Positions 9,136 through 17,143 of a DNA stretch of 64,000 bases are shown piece after piece. A program made the translations under genes and the position numbers. Below the pieces are notes generated by a model that ran no database searches, was not told where the DNA came from, and was given only the letters and a program-made list of their open reading frames with translations. The stretch's first letter is position 1. Each line of letters opens with the position of its first letter. The DNA is from Gemmatimonadota bacterium (GTDB taxonomy: Bacteria; Gemmatimonadota; Gemmatimonadetes; Longimicrobiales; Gaopeijiaceae), in contig JAWKQO010000004.1 of assembly GCA_041390105.1 (NCBI GenBank), positions 124,001-188,000 of the forward strand, read 5' to 3'.

Positions 9136-10401
9136 ATGATGAGGAGGAGGATTCGCGACGTGGCCGTGGCGCTGGTCCTGGGAGCAGGCCCGTCGGCCCT
9201 CCCGGCGGGGCTGGGCGCCGCGCTGCAGCAGACCGTGTCGGTCGACAACCGGGTGCCCGGTTGGTTGGGGGTCAATCTGGACGTGATCAGCACCGTGGAG
9301 GACGGTCAGACGGTTGCGTCACGCATGTCGGTGGTCGACGTCCACGAAGGCACCGGTGCGTTTCGGGCTGGCCTCTTGCGAGGTGACTTGATTCTCCGCG
9401 TGAACGGAGAAGACGCGACGCTCGAGGTGTTGACCCGCACCACCGGGGCCCTGAAGGCGGGAGACCCCGTGGCGCTCGAGGTTCAACGCGACGGGCGGCG
9501 CCTCGCGGTCGCAATCACTGCGAGTCCCCGTCCGGAGACACTCCCGGGGCCGGCCGCGACCGTGGCATCAGGCCCTGCCATGCGCCGCGTCGTCGTCTTC
9601 TCCCCGCGCTCGGCGAGGCAGGCGTCCTGGAGCGCGCTGCGCGACTCGCGCACGAGCGATGTGACGGGCCGGCCCGGCGAGCAGGAGGCACGCAGTGTGC
9701 GCGTGCGCACGTCCGAGGGCAACGCGGTAACCATCGTGTTCCAGTCCTCCGACAGCGAGGGGACGTCGTCGTTCAGCTACTCCCTGGCGGATCCCCGGAC
9801 GATCCGCACCTACATGCTGCACACGCCCGAGGTCGAGGCCCTGATCAGCGGGATCGATGCGATGCGCCTCGAGCTGAACGACATGGTCGAATGGCAGGAG
9901 CGCACCCCGCAGGATGGCCCCACGACGCTCTGGCGGATCTTCGGCGGCCGCCTCGTGCGTCCACCCAGCCCGGAGTCGGAGGTGGTCATCGAGCGGCTGC
10001 AGAGCCGGATCCGCGAGATGGAGCGCGAGCTGGCCTCACGCGCTGTGGAGCGGATCGGACCGGTCTCGGACTCGGTGCTGACGGTGACCATCGCCGACAA
10101 GCGGCCCATCACCCCCTACGCCTACCTGGGCCGGCGCTACCTGGCCGGGGCATTCCTGGTGGCCCTGAACCCCGGCATGCAGGAGTATTTCGGGGTCAGT
10201 CAGGGGGCCTTGGTGTTGGATGCCGTCGAGGGGGCTCCCGCGCAGGAGGCAGGCCTGATGCCCGGCGACGTCATCGTCGCGATCGACGGGCGCCTCGTGC
10301 CGGATCCGGACGGATTGCAGTTGGCGCTGGCAGACGCCCGCCCGCCCTATGCGTTGACGGTGGTGCGCCAGGGCAACCGCATCGAGGTCGTTCTGCCCTG
10401 A
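9136..10401 (+). CDS. Exported protein with two PDZ domains
   Basis: The protein is 421 aa from the double ATG at 9136/9139. The open frame extends far upstream, but that part lies inside the sigma and anti-sigma genes. A signal peptide leads into PDZ 1 (about 33-125, with WLGVNL and GAFRAGLLRGDLILRVNG). A central helical region carries an Arg/Glu-rich coiled-coil stretch. PDZ 2 is at the C-terminus (QEAGLMPGDVIVAIDG). No trypsin-like or M50 catalytic domain is present, so it is not DegP or RseP itself. It is the third gene of the sigma operon, 5 nt after the anti-sigma gene. A sensor or scaffold for envelope proteolysis is a reasonable guess. Confidence 0.75.
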   Translation: MMRRRIRDVAVALVLGAGPSALPAGLGAALQQTVSVDNRVPGWLGVNLDVISTVEDGQTVASRMSVVDVHEGTGAFRAGLLRGDLILRVNGEDATLEVLTRTTGALKAGDPVALEVQRDGRRLAVAITASPRPETLPGPAATVASGPAMRRVVVFSPRSARQASWSALRDSRTSDVTGRPGEQEARSVRVRTSEGNAVTIVFQSSDSEGTSSFSYSLADPRTIRTYMLHTPEVEALISGIDAMRLELNDMVEWQERTPQDGPTTLWRIFGGRLVRPPSPESEVVIERLQSRIREMERELASRAVERIGPVSDSVLTVTIADKRPITPYAYLGRRYLAGAFLVALNPGMQEYFGVSQGALVLDAVEGAPAQEAGLMPGDVIVAIDGRLVPDPDGLQLALADARPPYALTVVRQGNRIEVVLP

Positions 10402-10413
10402 CCCGGCGGGGCG

Positions 10414-11628
10414 CTATTCGTAGCGCAGCGACTCGATCGGATCGAGCTTGGCCGCGCGCTGCGCCGGCCAGATCCCGAAGAACAGGCCGATCCCCGCTGA
10501 GAAGCCCAGAGCCATCAGTACGGCATCTGGGCGCACGGCCGTCTCCCACCCGAGCGTATTGGTCAGGGCGGACGCACTTCCGATCCCCAGCAACACACCG
10601 ATGGCACCGCCGAGCGTGCACAGGACCAGCGCCTCGATCAGGAACTGCATCAACACCGTGCGTCGGGTCGCACCCAACGCCTTGCGCACCCCGATTTCGC
10701 GGGTACGCTCGGTCACGCTGACCAACATGATGTTCATGATGCCGATGCCTCCCACCAGGAGGCTGACGGCAGCGATGCCGGCCAACAGCCAGCTGAATAC
10801 CTCGTTGGACTCGTTGAAGGTCTCGAGGATGTCGGTCTGGTTCGAGATATTGAAATCGGGCTCTTCGCCGGGTTGCAGCTTGTGCTCGCGGCGGATGACC
10901 CGGTCGATGGTCGCGAACGCCTGATCCATGGTGGACCCCGGCTGCACCTGCGCATAGACGGCGCTCAGGCGATCGCGGCCGCCCATGACCCGGTACTGGG
11001 CGGTAGACAGCGGGATGAAGACGTCGTCGTCAGGGCGACTGAAGCCCATCGCCCCTTTCTCCTGAAGGACACCTACCACCTCGAACGCCACGCCCCGGAT
11101 CTGGATGGTGCGTCCGATCATCAGCGACGGAGGGGTCTCGCCCAACTGGGTGGGAACCTCGGAGCCGATGACCGCCACCCGCCGGCGGCCCTGCACCTCG
11201 CCTTCGTCGAAGAGGCGCCCCTCCGCCAGCTTGAAGTTGTTGATGGCGAAGTAGTCCGGCCACACGCCGATCACGTCGTTGCTGACGTTCCAACGCAGGT
11301 AGCTGACCTGCTGGCGGCCCCTCACTTCAGGCGAGATCGCAAGCGTGCCTGCCGAGCCGTCCCGCAACGCTTCGGCGTCCTCGACAAACAGCCGCGCGTC
11401 CCCGGAGGAGATGCCCCGGAACATGTTCTGACCGGGACGGATGGTCAGGACGTTGGTCCCCATGGCCGCGATCTGGGACTGCACACGCCGCTGCGCACCC
11501 TCCCCCAATGAGACCATGGCGATCACCGCGGCGACGCCGATGATGATGCCGAGCGTGGTCAAGGCGGAGCGCAGCGCATTGGCGCGGATGGCCCCCAGCG
11601 CGACTCGAATCGTCTCACCGATCAGCAT
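10414..11628 (-). CDS. MacB-type ABC permease (FtsX domain), efflux system
   Basis: The protein is 404 aa. The N-terminal TM helix is followed by a large MacB periplasmic core domain (about 45-240) and three C-terminal TM helices forming the FtsX domain (about 270-400, with ERTREIGVRKALGATRR at the coupling loop). In E. coli MacB the permease and ATPase are one chain; here the ATPase is separate (13221-13928). This is the last gene of the tolC-ATPase-adaptor-permease operon. The layout implies a mechanotransmission-type pump exporting from periplasm to outside; the substrate is unknown. Confidence 0.88.
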   Translation of the reverse strand: MLIGETIRVALGAIRANALRSALTTLGIIIGVAAVIAMVSLGEGAQRRVQSQIAAMGTNVLTIRPGQNMFRGISSGDARLFVEDAEALRDGSAGTLAISPEVRGRQQVSYLRWNVSNDVIGVWPDYFAINNFKLAEGRLFDEGEVQGRRRVAVIGSEVPTQLGETPPSLMIGRTIQIRGVAFEVVGVLQEKGAMGFSRPDDDVFIPLSTAQYRVMGGRDRLSAVYAQVQPGSTMDQAFATIDRVIRREHKLQPGEEPDFNISNQTDILETFNESNEVFSWLLAGIAAVSLLVGGIGIMNIMLVSVTERTREIGVRKALGATRRTVLMQFLIEALVLCTLGGAIGVLLGIGSASALTNTLGWETAVRPDAVLMALGFSAGIGLFFGIWPAQRAAKLDPIESLRYE

Positions 11629-11658
11629 GTTCTCTCCACAGAGCTCGAAGGTGCCCGC

Positions 11659-13206
11659 CTACCGTCGACCACCCCCGGGAGGCCCTCCGCCTCCGAACGG
11701 GCCCGTGTTCCGTTCCCGGATCCGGTTCAGGAACTCCTGTTGCTGGGCCTGCAACTGCGCGGCGCCGATGAGCGCGACCCGCTCACCTTCCTCGACACCA
11801 CTGATCACCTCCGTCTGATCCCAATCCGACAGCCCCAAGGTGACCATGCGCGGCTCGTAGGAGCCAGCGGGCGTCACCACGAACACGATGCCGCGCCGCC
11901 CGTCACGCCCGCTGGGCGCGGCGGCTCCCTCCGTTCCAGGGGCCGGCGTCGCCGAGGCCGCTCCGCCGGGGCGGCCCCCGCCCAGGGCCCGGAAAAGTAC
12001 CCGGGCAGAGTCCTGGGAGATCTCGCCGCTCTCTACCTTCTGACGCACCTCCAGGAAGCGCTGGCGCTGCTCTTCACTCATCTGGCCACCGGGGCCGGCA
12101 GCTCCGGGCGCGCCCTGCGGCGCGGGCCGGGCCTCCGCCGCTGGCGCCTGGGCAGCCGCGGCAGCAGCGGGCGCATCGGCGGGGCTGGCACCGTTTCGTC
12201 CCGCGAAACCGGCCCTTGGGTTGAACCCCAGGCTCTCCGGGTCCAACCCCAACGCCATGGCGGCCGGGGCGAACTGACGGGGCTCGACCACCGCGTTGTT
12301 GGGCACGGTCAGCACATTGGGCTGCTCCGCCACCACCACCTCGACCTCGGCGTTCATTCCCGGCTTCAGCAGCCCGGCCCGATTGTCGAGGTAGATGATC
12401 ACGGGGAACATCGTCACGTTCTGCTGCACTTCGGCCTGCGGCTCGATCTTCTCGACGTCTCCGCGGAAGGTGCGCTCCGGGTAGGCCTCCACCTTGACCG
12501 TCGCGGGAAGCCCCGCGCTCAACTGGCCCACGTCGGTCTCGTCCACGAGCGTGCGCACCTGCACATCGTCGAGGTTGGCCATCAGGAACAGCGTGGTTCC
12601 GCCCGAGATGTTGCCGGAAGCCGACTGGATGACGCCCCCCACCTCCACGTTGCGTTGGATGATGGTGCCGGCCATGGGCGCACGGATGGTCACGTCCGTC
12701 AGGCGCAACTCGGCCAACTCCAGATTGGTCTGGGCCTTCACCAACTGGGCCCTCGAGTTGGCCGCTTCCAGGTTGGAGCTCTCGTACTCCTGCTGCGTGA
12801 TCACGCCCGATCCGAGGAGCTCCCTGGCGCGCTCCAACTGTGCGGCGCTGATATCGACGCGCGCCTGCGCGACCTCCAGGTCGGCCTTGGCCTGCTCATA
12901 GCCGTTGCGCACGTCACGAGGATCGACCTCGGCCAGCAGTTGTCCGGGTTGGACCCGGTCACCGGTGTCGACGTGCAGCTTGAGGATCTCCCCCGAAGCC
13001 TTCGATTTGACCTCGACGGTCCGGATGGGCTCCACCAGCCCCGTTGCCTCGGCGCTGATGCGCAGGTCGGTCCGTTGCACGGCTGCCGCCTGCGCGGTCG
13101 GGGCGCCTTCGCTCGCTTCCGTCGCCTCACCGCACCCGGAAACGGCCAGCGTAAGCACTGCCAGGGCGGCAGTGATCTCCGCTTTGTACTGGAACGCGTA
13201 TCTCAT
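11659..13206 (-). CDS. MacA-type periplasmic adaptor (membrane fusion) lipoprotein
   Basis: The protein is 515 aa. The signal contains a lipobox (TLAVSGC). Two half-lipoyl motifs flank a coiled-coil hairpin (about 105-180: VRNGYEQAKADLEVAQARVD onward), followed by beta-barrel and membrane-proximal domains. The protein is longer than MacA (about 370 aa) because of an Ala/Pro/Gly-rich, low-complexity insert at about 320-430 and a Gly/Pro-rich tail. The insert contains a short MSEEQRQRFLEVRQ helix. It bridges the permease and the TolC protein encoded in the same operon. Confidence 0.88.
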   Translation of the reverse strand: MRYAFQYKAEITAALAVLTLAVSGCGEATEASEGAPTAQAAAVQRTDLRISAEATGLVEPIRTVEVKSKASGEILKLHVDTGDRVQPGQLLAEVDPRDVRNGYEQAKADLEVAQARVDISAAQLERARELLGSGVITQQEYESSNLEAANSRAQLVKAQTNLELAELRLTDVTIRAPMAGTIIQRNVEVGGVIQSASGNISGGTTLFLMANLDDVQVRTLVDETDVGQLSAGLPATVKVEAYPERTFRGDVEKIEPQAEVQQNVTMFPVIIYLDNRAGLLKPGMNAEVEVVVAEQPNVLTVPNNAVVEPRQFAPAAMALGLDPESLGFNPRAGFAGRNGASPADAPAAAAAAQAPAAEARPAPQGAPGAAGPGGQMSEEQRQRFLEVRQKVESGEISQDSARVLFRALGGGRPGGAASATPAPGTEGAAAPSGRDGRRGIVFVVTPAGSYEPRMVTLGLSDWDQTEVISGVEEGERVALIGAAQLQAQQQEFLNRIRERNTGPFGGGGPPGGGRR

Positions 13207-13220
13207 CGTGTCGCTCTCTA

Positions 13221-13928
13221 TCAGGCGTCCGCCCGTGCGTGCTCGTTCAGGAAGTCTTTCTCGATGATTCCGTCGCGCAGGTGGACCTGCCGGCGCGCAT
13301 ACTCCGCGATGTCGTGCTCGTGGGTCACGAGGATGATGGTTTGACCCTGCTCGTGCAGCCGAACCATGATCTCCATGATCTCTTCACTGGTCTTGGAGTC
13401 CAGGTTCCCGGTTGGCTCGTCCGCCAGAAGGATGGCGGGATCGTTCACCAGGGCGCGGGCGATGGCCACGCGCTGACGCTGCCCGCCGGACAGCTCCGGG
13501 GGGCGGTGCCCCATGCGATCCCCGAGGCCCACGAGGTCGAGCTTGGCCTCGGCCCGGACGCGCCGCTGCTTTGCGGGCACGCCGGCGTAGATGAGCGGCA
13601 ACTCCACGTTCGCCAGCGAGGTGGCGCGCGGAAGCAGATTGAAGGTCTGGAAGACGAACCCGATGTCGCGGTTCCGCACCCGGGCGAGCTCGTCGTCCGT
13701 CAGTTCGCTCACCTTCTGGCCGTTCAGCCAATACTCGCCGCCACTCGGCGTGTCCAGGCACCCGATCATGTTCATGAACGTGGACTTCCCGCTGCCGGAC
13801 GGTCCCATGATGGCCACGAAATCGCCGCGTTCCACCTTGAGATCCACCCCCCGCAGGGCGCGCACCGTCTCGGCACCCAGCACGTAATCCTTACGGAGCC
13901 CCCGAGTCTCGATCACCACCTCGCTCAC
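13221..13928 (-). CDS. MacB/LolD-type ABC ATPase of the efflux operon
   Basis: The protein is 235 aa from GTG 13928-13926. This start overlaps the TGA of the upstream tolC-like gene (GTGA), indicating translational coupling; the longer frame upstream lies inside tolC and is spurious. Walker A is MGPSGSGKST, the signature is LSGGQRQRVAIARAL, and Walker B is ILLADEPTGNLD, the wording typical of the LolD/MacB/FtsE class. It drives the MacB-type permease encoded two genes downstream. Confidence 0.93.
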   Translation of the reverse strand: MSEVVIETRGLRKDYVLGAETVRALRGVDLKVERGDFVAIMGPSGSGKSTFMNMIGCLDTPSGGEYWLNGQKVSELTDDELARVRNRDIGFVFQTFNLLPRATSLANVELPLIYAGVPAKQRRVRAEAKLDLVGLGDRMGHRPPELSGGQRQRVAIARALVNDPAILLADEPTGNLDSKTSEEIMEIMVRLHEQGQTIILVTHEHDIAEYARRQVHLRDGIIEKDFLNEHARADA

Positions 13929-15217
13929 AGTTCCCTCCCCAGGATCGACTCGAGCTCCGCCCGAGCAAGCAGATAGTCGTACCGCGCGAACACCTGGTTG
14001 GCCTCCGCTTCCTCCACGGCGATCTGACTCGTGATCAAGTCCAGGATCGTCGCGACGCCCACTCGGTAGCGCTCCTCGATCACCCGCAGATCTTCGGCGG
14101 CCACCAGGGCGGCCTCGTTGGCGATCTCGATCGCCTCCTCCGCCGTTCTCAGCGTCTGCAGGGCGCCATCGGCCGCCTCGCGTGCGCGCAGCTCCGCGTC
14201 CGTGCGAGCCAGACTGGACACCCGCGCACTCGCTTCCGCGCGGTCGATCTGCGACTCGCGAGCGAATCCGTTGAAGATCGGATAACTGGCGGACAATCGG
14301 AGGTTCCAGCTCGAATTGCCACCACTCAGCGCCGCCTGGTTGTTGTTCCAGGTCATGCCAGATGAGACGCTCAGGCTCGGGAACCACGCGGCCCGAGCCG
14401 AGCCCACACCGGCCTGGGCGGCGCGCTCGTCTGCCGCCGCCGCGATCACGTCCGGAGAGTTCTCCACGGCGATGCGGTAGATCTCCTGATCCCCGAGGGC
14501 GAGCGTAGCAGGCTCCAGCGTTGCCGGCTGCTCGGGCACCACCGGACCCTCGCTGCCGACCTGACGGCCGAGCGCGAATTGGGCCGCTCGGAGCGCGGCC
14601 CGCGCCTGCAGCTCGGCCTGGCGCGCGTTGGCCAGTTCCAGGCGCGCGCGCAGCGAGTCCGAGCGGGTGGCCGAGCCGAGCTCCACCCTCCGTCGGATGT
14701 TGGCCAGGCTTTCGTCGGCCCGCCGCACACGCGACTCCTGCACGACCAGCAACTCTCCCTGCCTGAGGGCCGCGAAGAAGCTGGACTTGGTCTGCAGGAT
14801 CACGTCGAAGCGCTGGCGATCCTGCCGCGCCGTCGCGGCGGACACATCCGCGTTGGACAGCTCCAGCTGGCGCACATTGCGAAATCCGTCGAAGAGGTCG
14901 TACGACGCCGACAGCCCCGCGGAATAGGACGTCGAGCTCCCCTCCACCTGACGCTGGGTCGCCTGATCGAACCGCTGCGTGCTAGAGAGAGAAGCGCCCG
15001 AGGACGTTGCGATGCTGGGCAGGAACGATCCGATGGCAGTGCGCCGCCCGCTGGCCGCGTTCTCCACCGCCGCGCTGCTCTGCGCGTAGGCCGGGCTCCG
15101 GGTCAGCGCCCGCTCGATCGCCTCATCGAGGCTGATCGTCTCCTGTCCGAGGACCGGAACGGCGCCCACCACCGCCAGCAGCCACGCTCCTCCCCACCGC
15201 ATCCAGGCTCTCTTCAT
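13925..15217 (-). CDS. TolC-family outer-membrane efflux protein
   Basis: The protein is 430 aa with a cleavable signal peptide (ending VLGQ). The mature part starts TISLDEAIERALTRSP, the usual OEP repeat opening. It contains two OEP repeats rich in Ala-x-x-x heptads, consistent with the TolC coiled-coil barrel. It is the first gene of the operon tolC - ATPase - adaptor - permease, so the whole tripartite pump can be made from one transcript. Confidence 0.9.
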   Translation of the reverse strand: MKRAWMRWGGAWLLAVVGAVPVLGQETISLDEAIERALTRSPAYAQSSAAVENAASGRRTAIGSFLPSIATSSGASLSSTQRFDQATQRQVEGSSTSYSAGLSASYDLFDGFRNVRQLELSNADVSAATARQDRQRFDVILQTKSSFFAALRQGELLVVQESRVRRADESLANIRRRVELGSATRSDSLRARLELANARQAELQARAALRAAQFALGRQVGSEGPVVPEQPATLEPATLALGDQEIYRIAVENSPDVIAAAADERAAQAGVGSARAAWFPSLSVSSGMTWNNNQAALSGGNSSWNLRLSASYPIFNGFARESQIDRAEASARVSSLARTDAELRAREAADGALQTLRTAEEAIEIANEAALVAAEDLRVIEERYRVGVATILDLITSQIAVEEAEANQVFARYDYLLARAELESILGREL

Positions 15218-15305
15218 GTCTCGTCTCCATCGACGCGCAACCGGGGCCTCGTGGACGACCTACGTCCCGGGCCCCGGATATGTTCGCCGCCTTCCCTGTC
15301 TGGCC

Positions 15306-15752
15306 TCAATGCCCCACCCCGGACGGAGGGCCTCCCCGCCGGGGCCGTAGGGCCTCCAGCTTGGTCCTCTGTTCGGCGGTGAGGACCTCGGAGGCCGCCT
15401 TGTCGTGTGGCTCCAGGGCTTTCCTCATCTCTTCCATGGTGGCCCGCATGGCCTGGCGCTGCTCCTCACTGGGCCGCTCGCCGGACCCACGCTGAGGGCG
15501 GCTCGCCTGCATCTCCTCGCGGAACGGGCGCACCGCTTCCTCGGCTTCTCCCCGGATCTCCTCCAGGCGCCCGACCTGGGCTTCACTCAGCCCGAGCTCG
15601 TCCTTGTGCTCCAGAGCCAACGCCGCCGCCCCCATTCCCATGGGGCCCGGCCCGCCACCCATGCGACCACGCGGCCCGGCCTGCCCCGCCAAGGGCACTG
15701 CCGTGCTCGCGACCATCAACCCCAACCCCAGCACCAAGGGCCACCGTCTCAT
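15306..15752 (-). CDS. Spy/CpxP-like periplasmic protein
   Basis: The protein is 148 aa from ATG 15752 (GGAG 4 nt upstream). A signal peptide ends VPLAGQ. A Gly/Met-rich linker precedes two helices with the LTXXQ-like phrases LGLSEAQVGRLEEIR and LTAEQRTKLEALRP. Charged helices and small size fit the Spy/CpxP family of periplasmic chaperones or heavy-metal sensors. It lies 88 bp upstream of the efflux operon on the same strand, so it may be co-regulated with the pump. The C-terminus is Pro/Gly-rich. Confidence 0.7.
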   Translation of the reverse strand: MRRWPLVLGLGLMVASTAVPLAGQAGPRGRMGGGPGPMGMGAAALALEHKDELGLSEAQVGRLEEIRGEAEEAVRPFREEMQASRPQRGSGERPSEEQRQAMRATMEEMRKALEPHDKAASEVLTAEQRTKLEALRPRRGGPPSGVGH

Positions 15753-16213
15753 CGCTCCACACTCCGGTTGGTGTCCATCCAAGGGGGAGACAGCCGCCCT
15801 GCCGCCACCGTTAGCCTGGAACGAAGAAGCGGTGGCGAACCCCAGCGAGGGGTCCACCACCGCTCCACGGGTCAGCGCGCCGACGCGGCCGCTCAGGCCG
15901 CGCCCTTCCAGCGCCCGTACGGCAAAGTGGGACGGGGTCGAACTCGCCCGCCCCAGATAAAGGCAGCGATCGCCGGTGTACGCTCGGCGTTTGCCTTGGA
16001 ATCCGTGATCACGATGCCCCGGGCGTCGCCCCGGGCTGGCACTCTCCGGCCCTGTGCCGGTTCCGGCAGCGCATGCGCTTCGCCGGGACACTTCCCCACC
16101 ATCCCCTCCCACTCCTTCCACGGTCGTCTCACCCGCCCCTCTCGGGAGCGAGGCCGGACCCCCGTCCGAACCGCTGCTGGTACACCTGGGGCGCCAGAAG
16201 TTCTACCCGGGCC
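15753..16213 (-). other. 461-bp stretch without a convincing gene
   Basis: Short open frames here show no family signal, no good ribosome-binding site and no sensible codon pattern. The stretch should hold the promoter of the Spy/CpxP-like gene. Two direct copies of GCCCCGGGC lie at about 16017-16035, of unknown meaning. Confidence 0.5.
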
Positions 16214-16567
16214 TCACGAACGATCGGCGCCTTCCGGTGACGACGGCGGTCGGGCCCGGGCGAAGAGCTCCAGCAGGCGATCCGGGTCCAGGTCCTCCGG
16301 ATTCTGGAAGGCTGACAACGTCACGCGCTCCTCGGAGCCGTCATCGGCGGTGAAGCAGAGCTCGGCCAGAGGCACGCCCCCGGTGCCCTGGTGGCTGCCC
16401 CGCACCGTGATCACCCAGCGCCGTTCGTCGGCAGAGAGCTCGACGCCGAGCTCCGGGGCGGCTGCCGCAGCGGGCAGGCCCTCCCGAACGGGCCGGGGAG
16501 CCATGCGGGCAGGCGGAAGGCTCGCGCCGCTACCCCCGCCGTCAACAGGCGCATCGGGCCCCGTCAT
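16214..16567 (-). CDS. Hypothetical protein coupled to the QueD-like gene
   Basis: The protein is 117 aa. The start ATG at 16567 overlaps the stop of the upstream PTPS-like gene (ATGA, 4 bp), so the two are translationally coupled. The first 40 residues are Gly/Ala/Pro-rich. The rest has alternating beta/charged sequence with RRWVITVRGSHQG and a helical PEDLDPDRLLELFARA. I do not recognise a family. It may be a small partner of the pterin-synthase-like protein. Confidence 0.6.
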   Translation of the reverse strand: MTGPDAPVDGGGSGASLPPARMAPRPVREGLPAAAAAPELGVELSADERRWVITVRGSHQGTGGVPLAELCFTADDGSEERVTLSAFQNPEDLDPDRLLELFARARPPSSPEGADRS

Positions 16568-16977
16568 TCTGCCCGCACCTCCGCCGACAAGGTGTCGCTC
16601 TCCCGCACGACCACCGAAACCAGACGCGCCGCTCCCGGAATCCGATCCACCAGCTTCCTCCAAAGGTGGTGGGCGAGCTCCTCGGTGGACGGCTGGGTGG
16701 CGCCTGTGCGAAAGGGCTCGATGACCTGATTGAGATCGCGCTGATCGAACGGCGCCCGGATCTGCTCCTCGAGCAGTAGGTCCAGGGCACCCAGGTCGAC
16801 GAGGAACCCGGTCTCGGCCTCGACCTCGCCGCTCACCTTGACCTGGACTTCATAGTTGTGGCCGTGCGGATGCACGCCCGCCCCGAACACCTGCCGGTTG
16901 CGCTCCGCGCTCCAGTCGTCGCGGCCGTAGTGATGTCCAGCACTGAAGCGGACCGTCCGGGTCAAGATCGTGATCAT
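16564..16977 (-). CDS. PTPS/QueD-family (COG0720) protein with altered catalytic residues
   Basis: The protein is 137 aa, the family's usual length. The fold is recognisable from the zinc histidines in SAGHHYG and HPHGHNYEV and from VSGEVEAETGFLVDLGAL, STEELA and the C-terminal VRESDTLSAEV. QueD enzymes have a catalytic Cys in CxxxHGH and an Asp-His pair in DHxxLN. Here the Cys position is Gly (FGAGVHPHGH) and the His is Gln (FDQRDLN). Zinc binding looks intact, but the standard 6-carboxytetrahydropterin reaction is doubtful. No queC, queE or folE lies nearby. A plain QueD annotation would overstate what the residues support. Confidence 0.8.
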   Translation of the reverse strand: MITILTRTVRFSAGHHYGRDDWSAERNRQVFGAGVHPHGHNYEVQVKVSGEVEAETGFLVDLGALDLLLEEQIRAPFDQRDLNQVIEPFRTGATQPSTEELAHHLWRKLVDRIPGAARLVSVVVRESDTLSAEVRAE

Positions 16978-17040
16978 CGCGCCGGCCAGGGGAGAGGTCT
17001 ACACGAAGCTACCCCACCCACAGGTCCGCGGGAAACAGGA

Positions 17041-17068
17041 ACCGCCCGCCGGCGAACCGGCGGGCGGT
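17041..17068 (-). terminator. Strong hairpin, probable terminator of the pilin operon
   Basis: A perfect 12-bp inverted repeat (ACCGCCCGCCGG / CCGGCGGGCGGT) encloses a CGAA loop. Reading on the minus strand it is followed by TTCCTGTTTCCC, a weak U-rich tail. It sits 76 bp beyond the stop of the PilX-like gene and before the QueD-like gene, so it fits an intrinsic terminator for the pilin transcript. Confidence 0.6.
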
Positions 17069-17143
17069 GGGGACCGGGACGGTCGGAAGCGCCAGAGGCG
17101 CCGATTGGGTGAGGGACCGCCCCAGGGTGGGTCTATGCCGAGA

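Noticed and set aside
13929..14387. N-terminal extension of the efflux ATPase
   Set aside because: The extension lies in the tolC-like gene; the coupled GTG at 13928 gives the normal family start.
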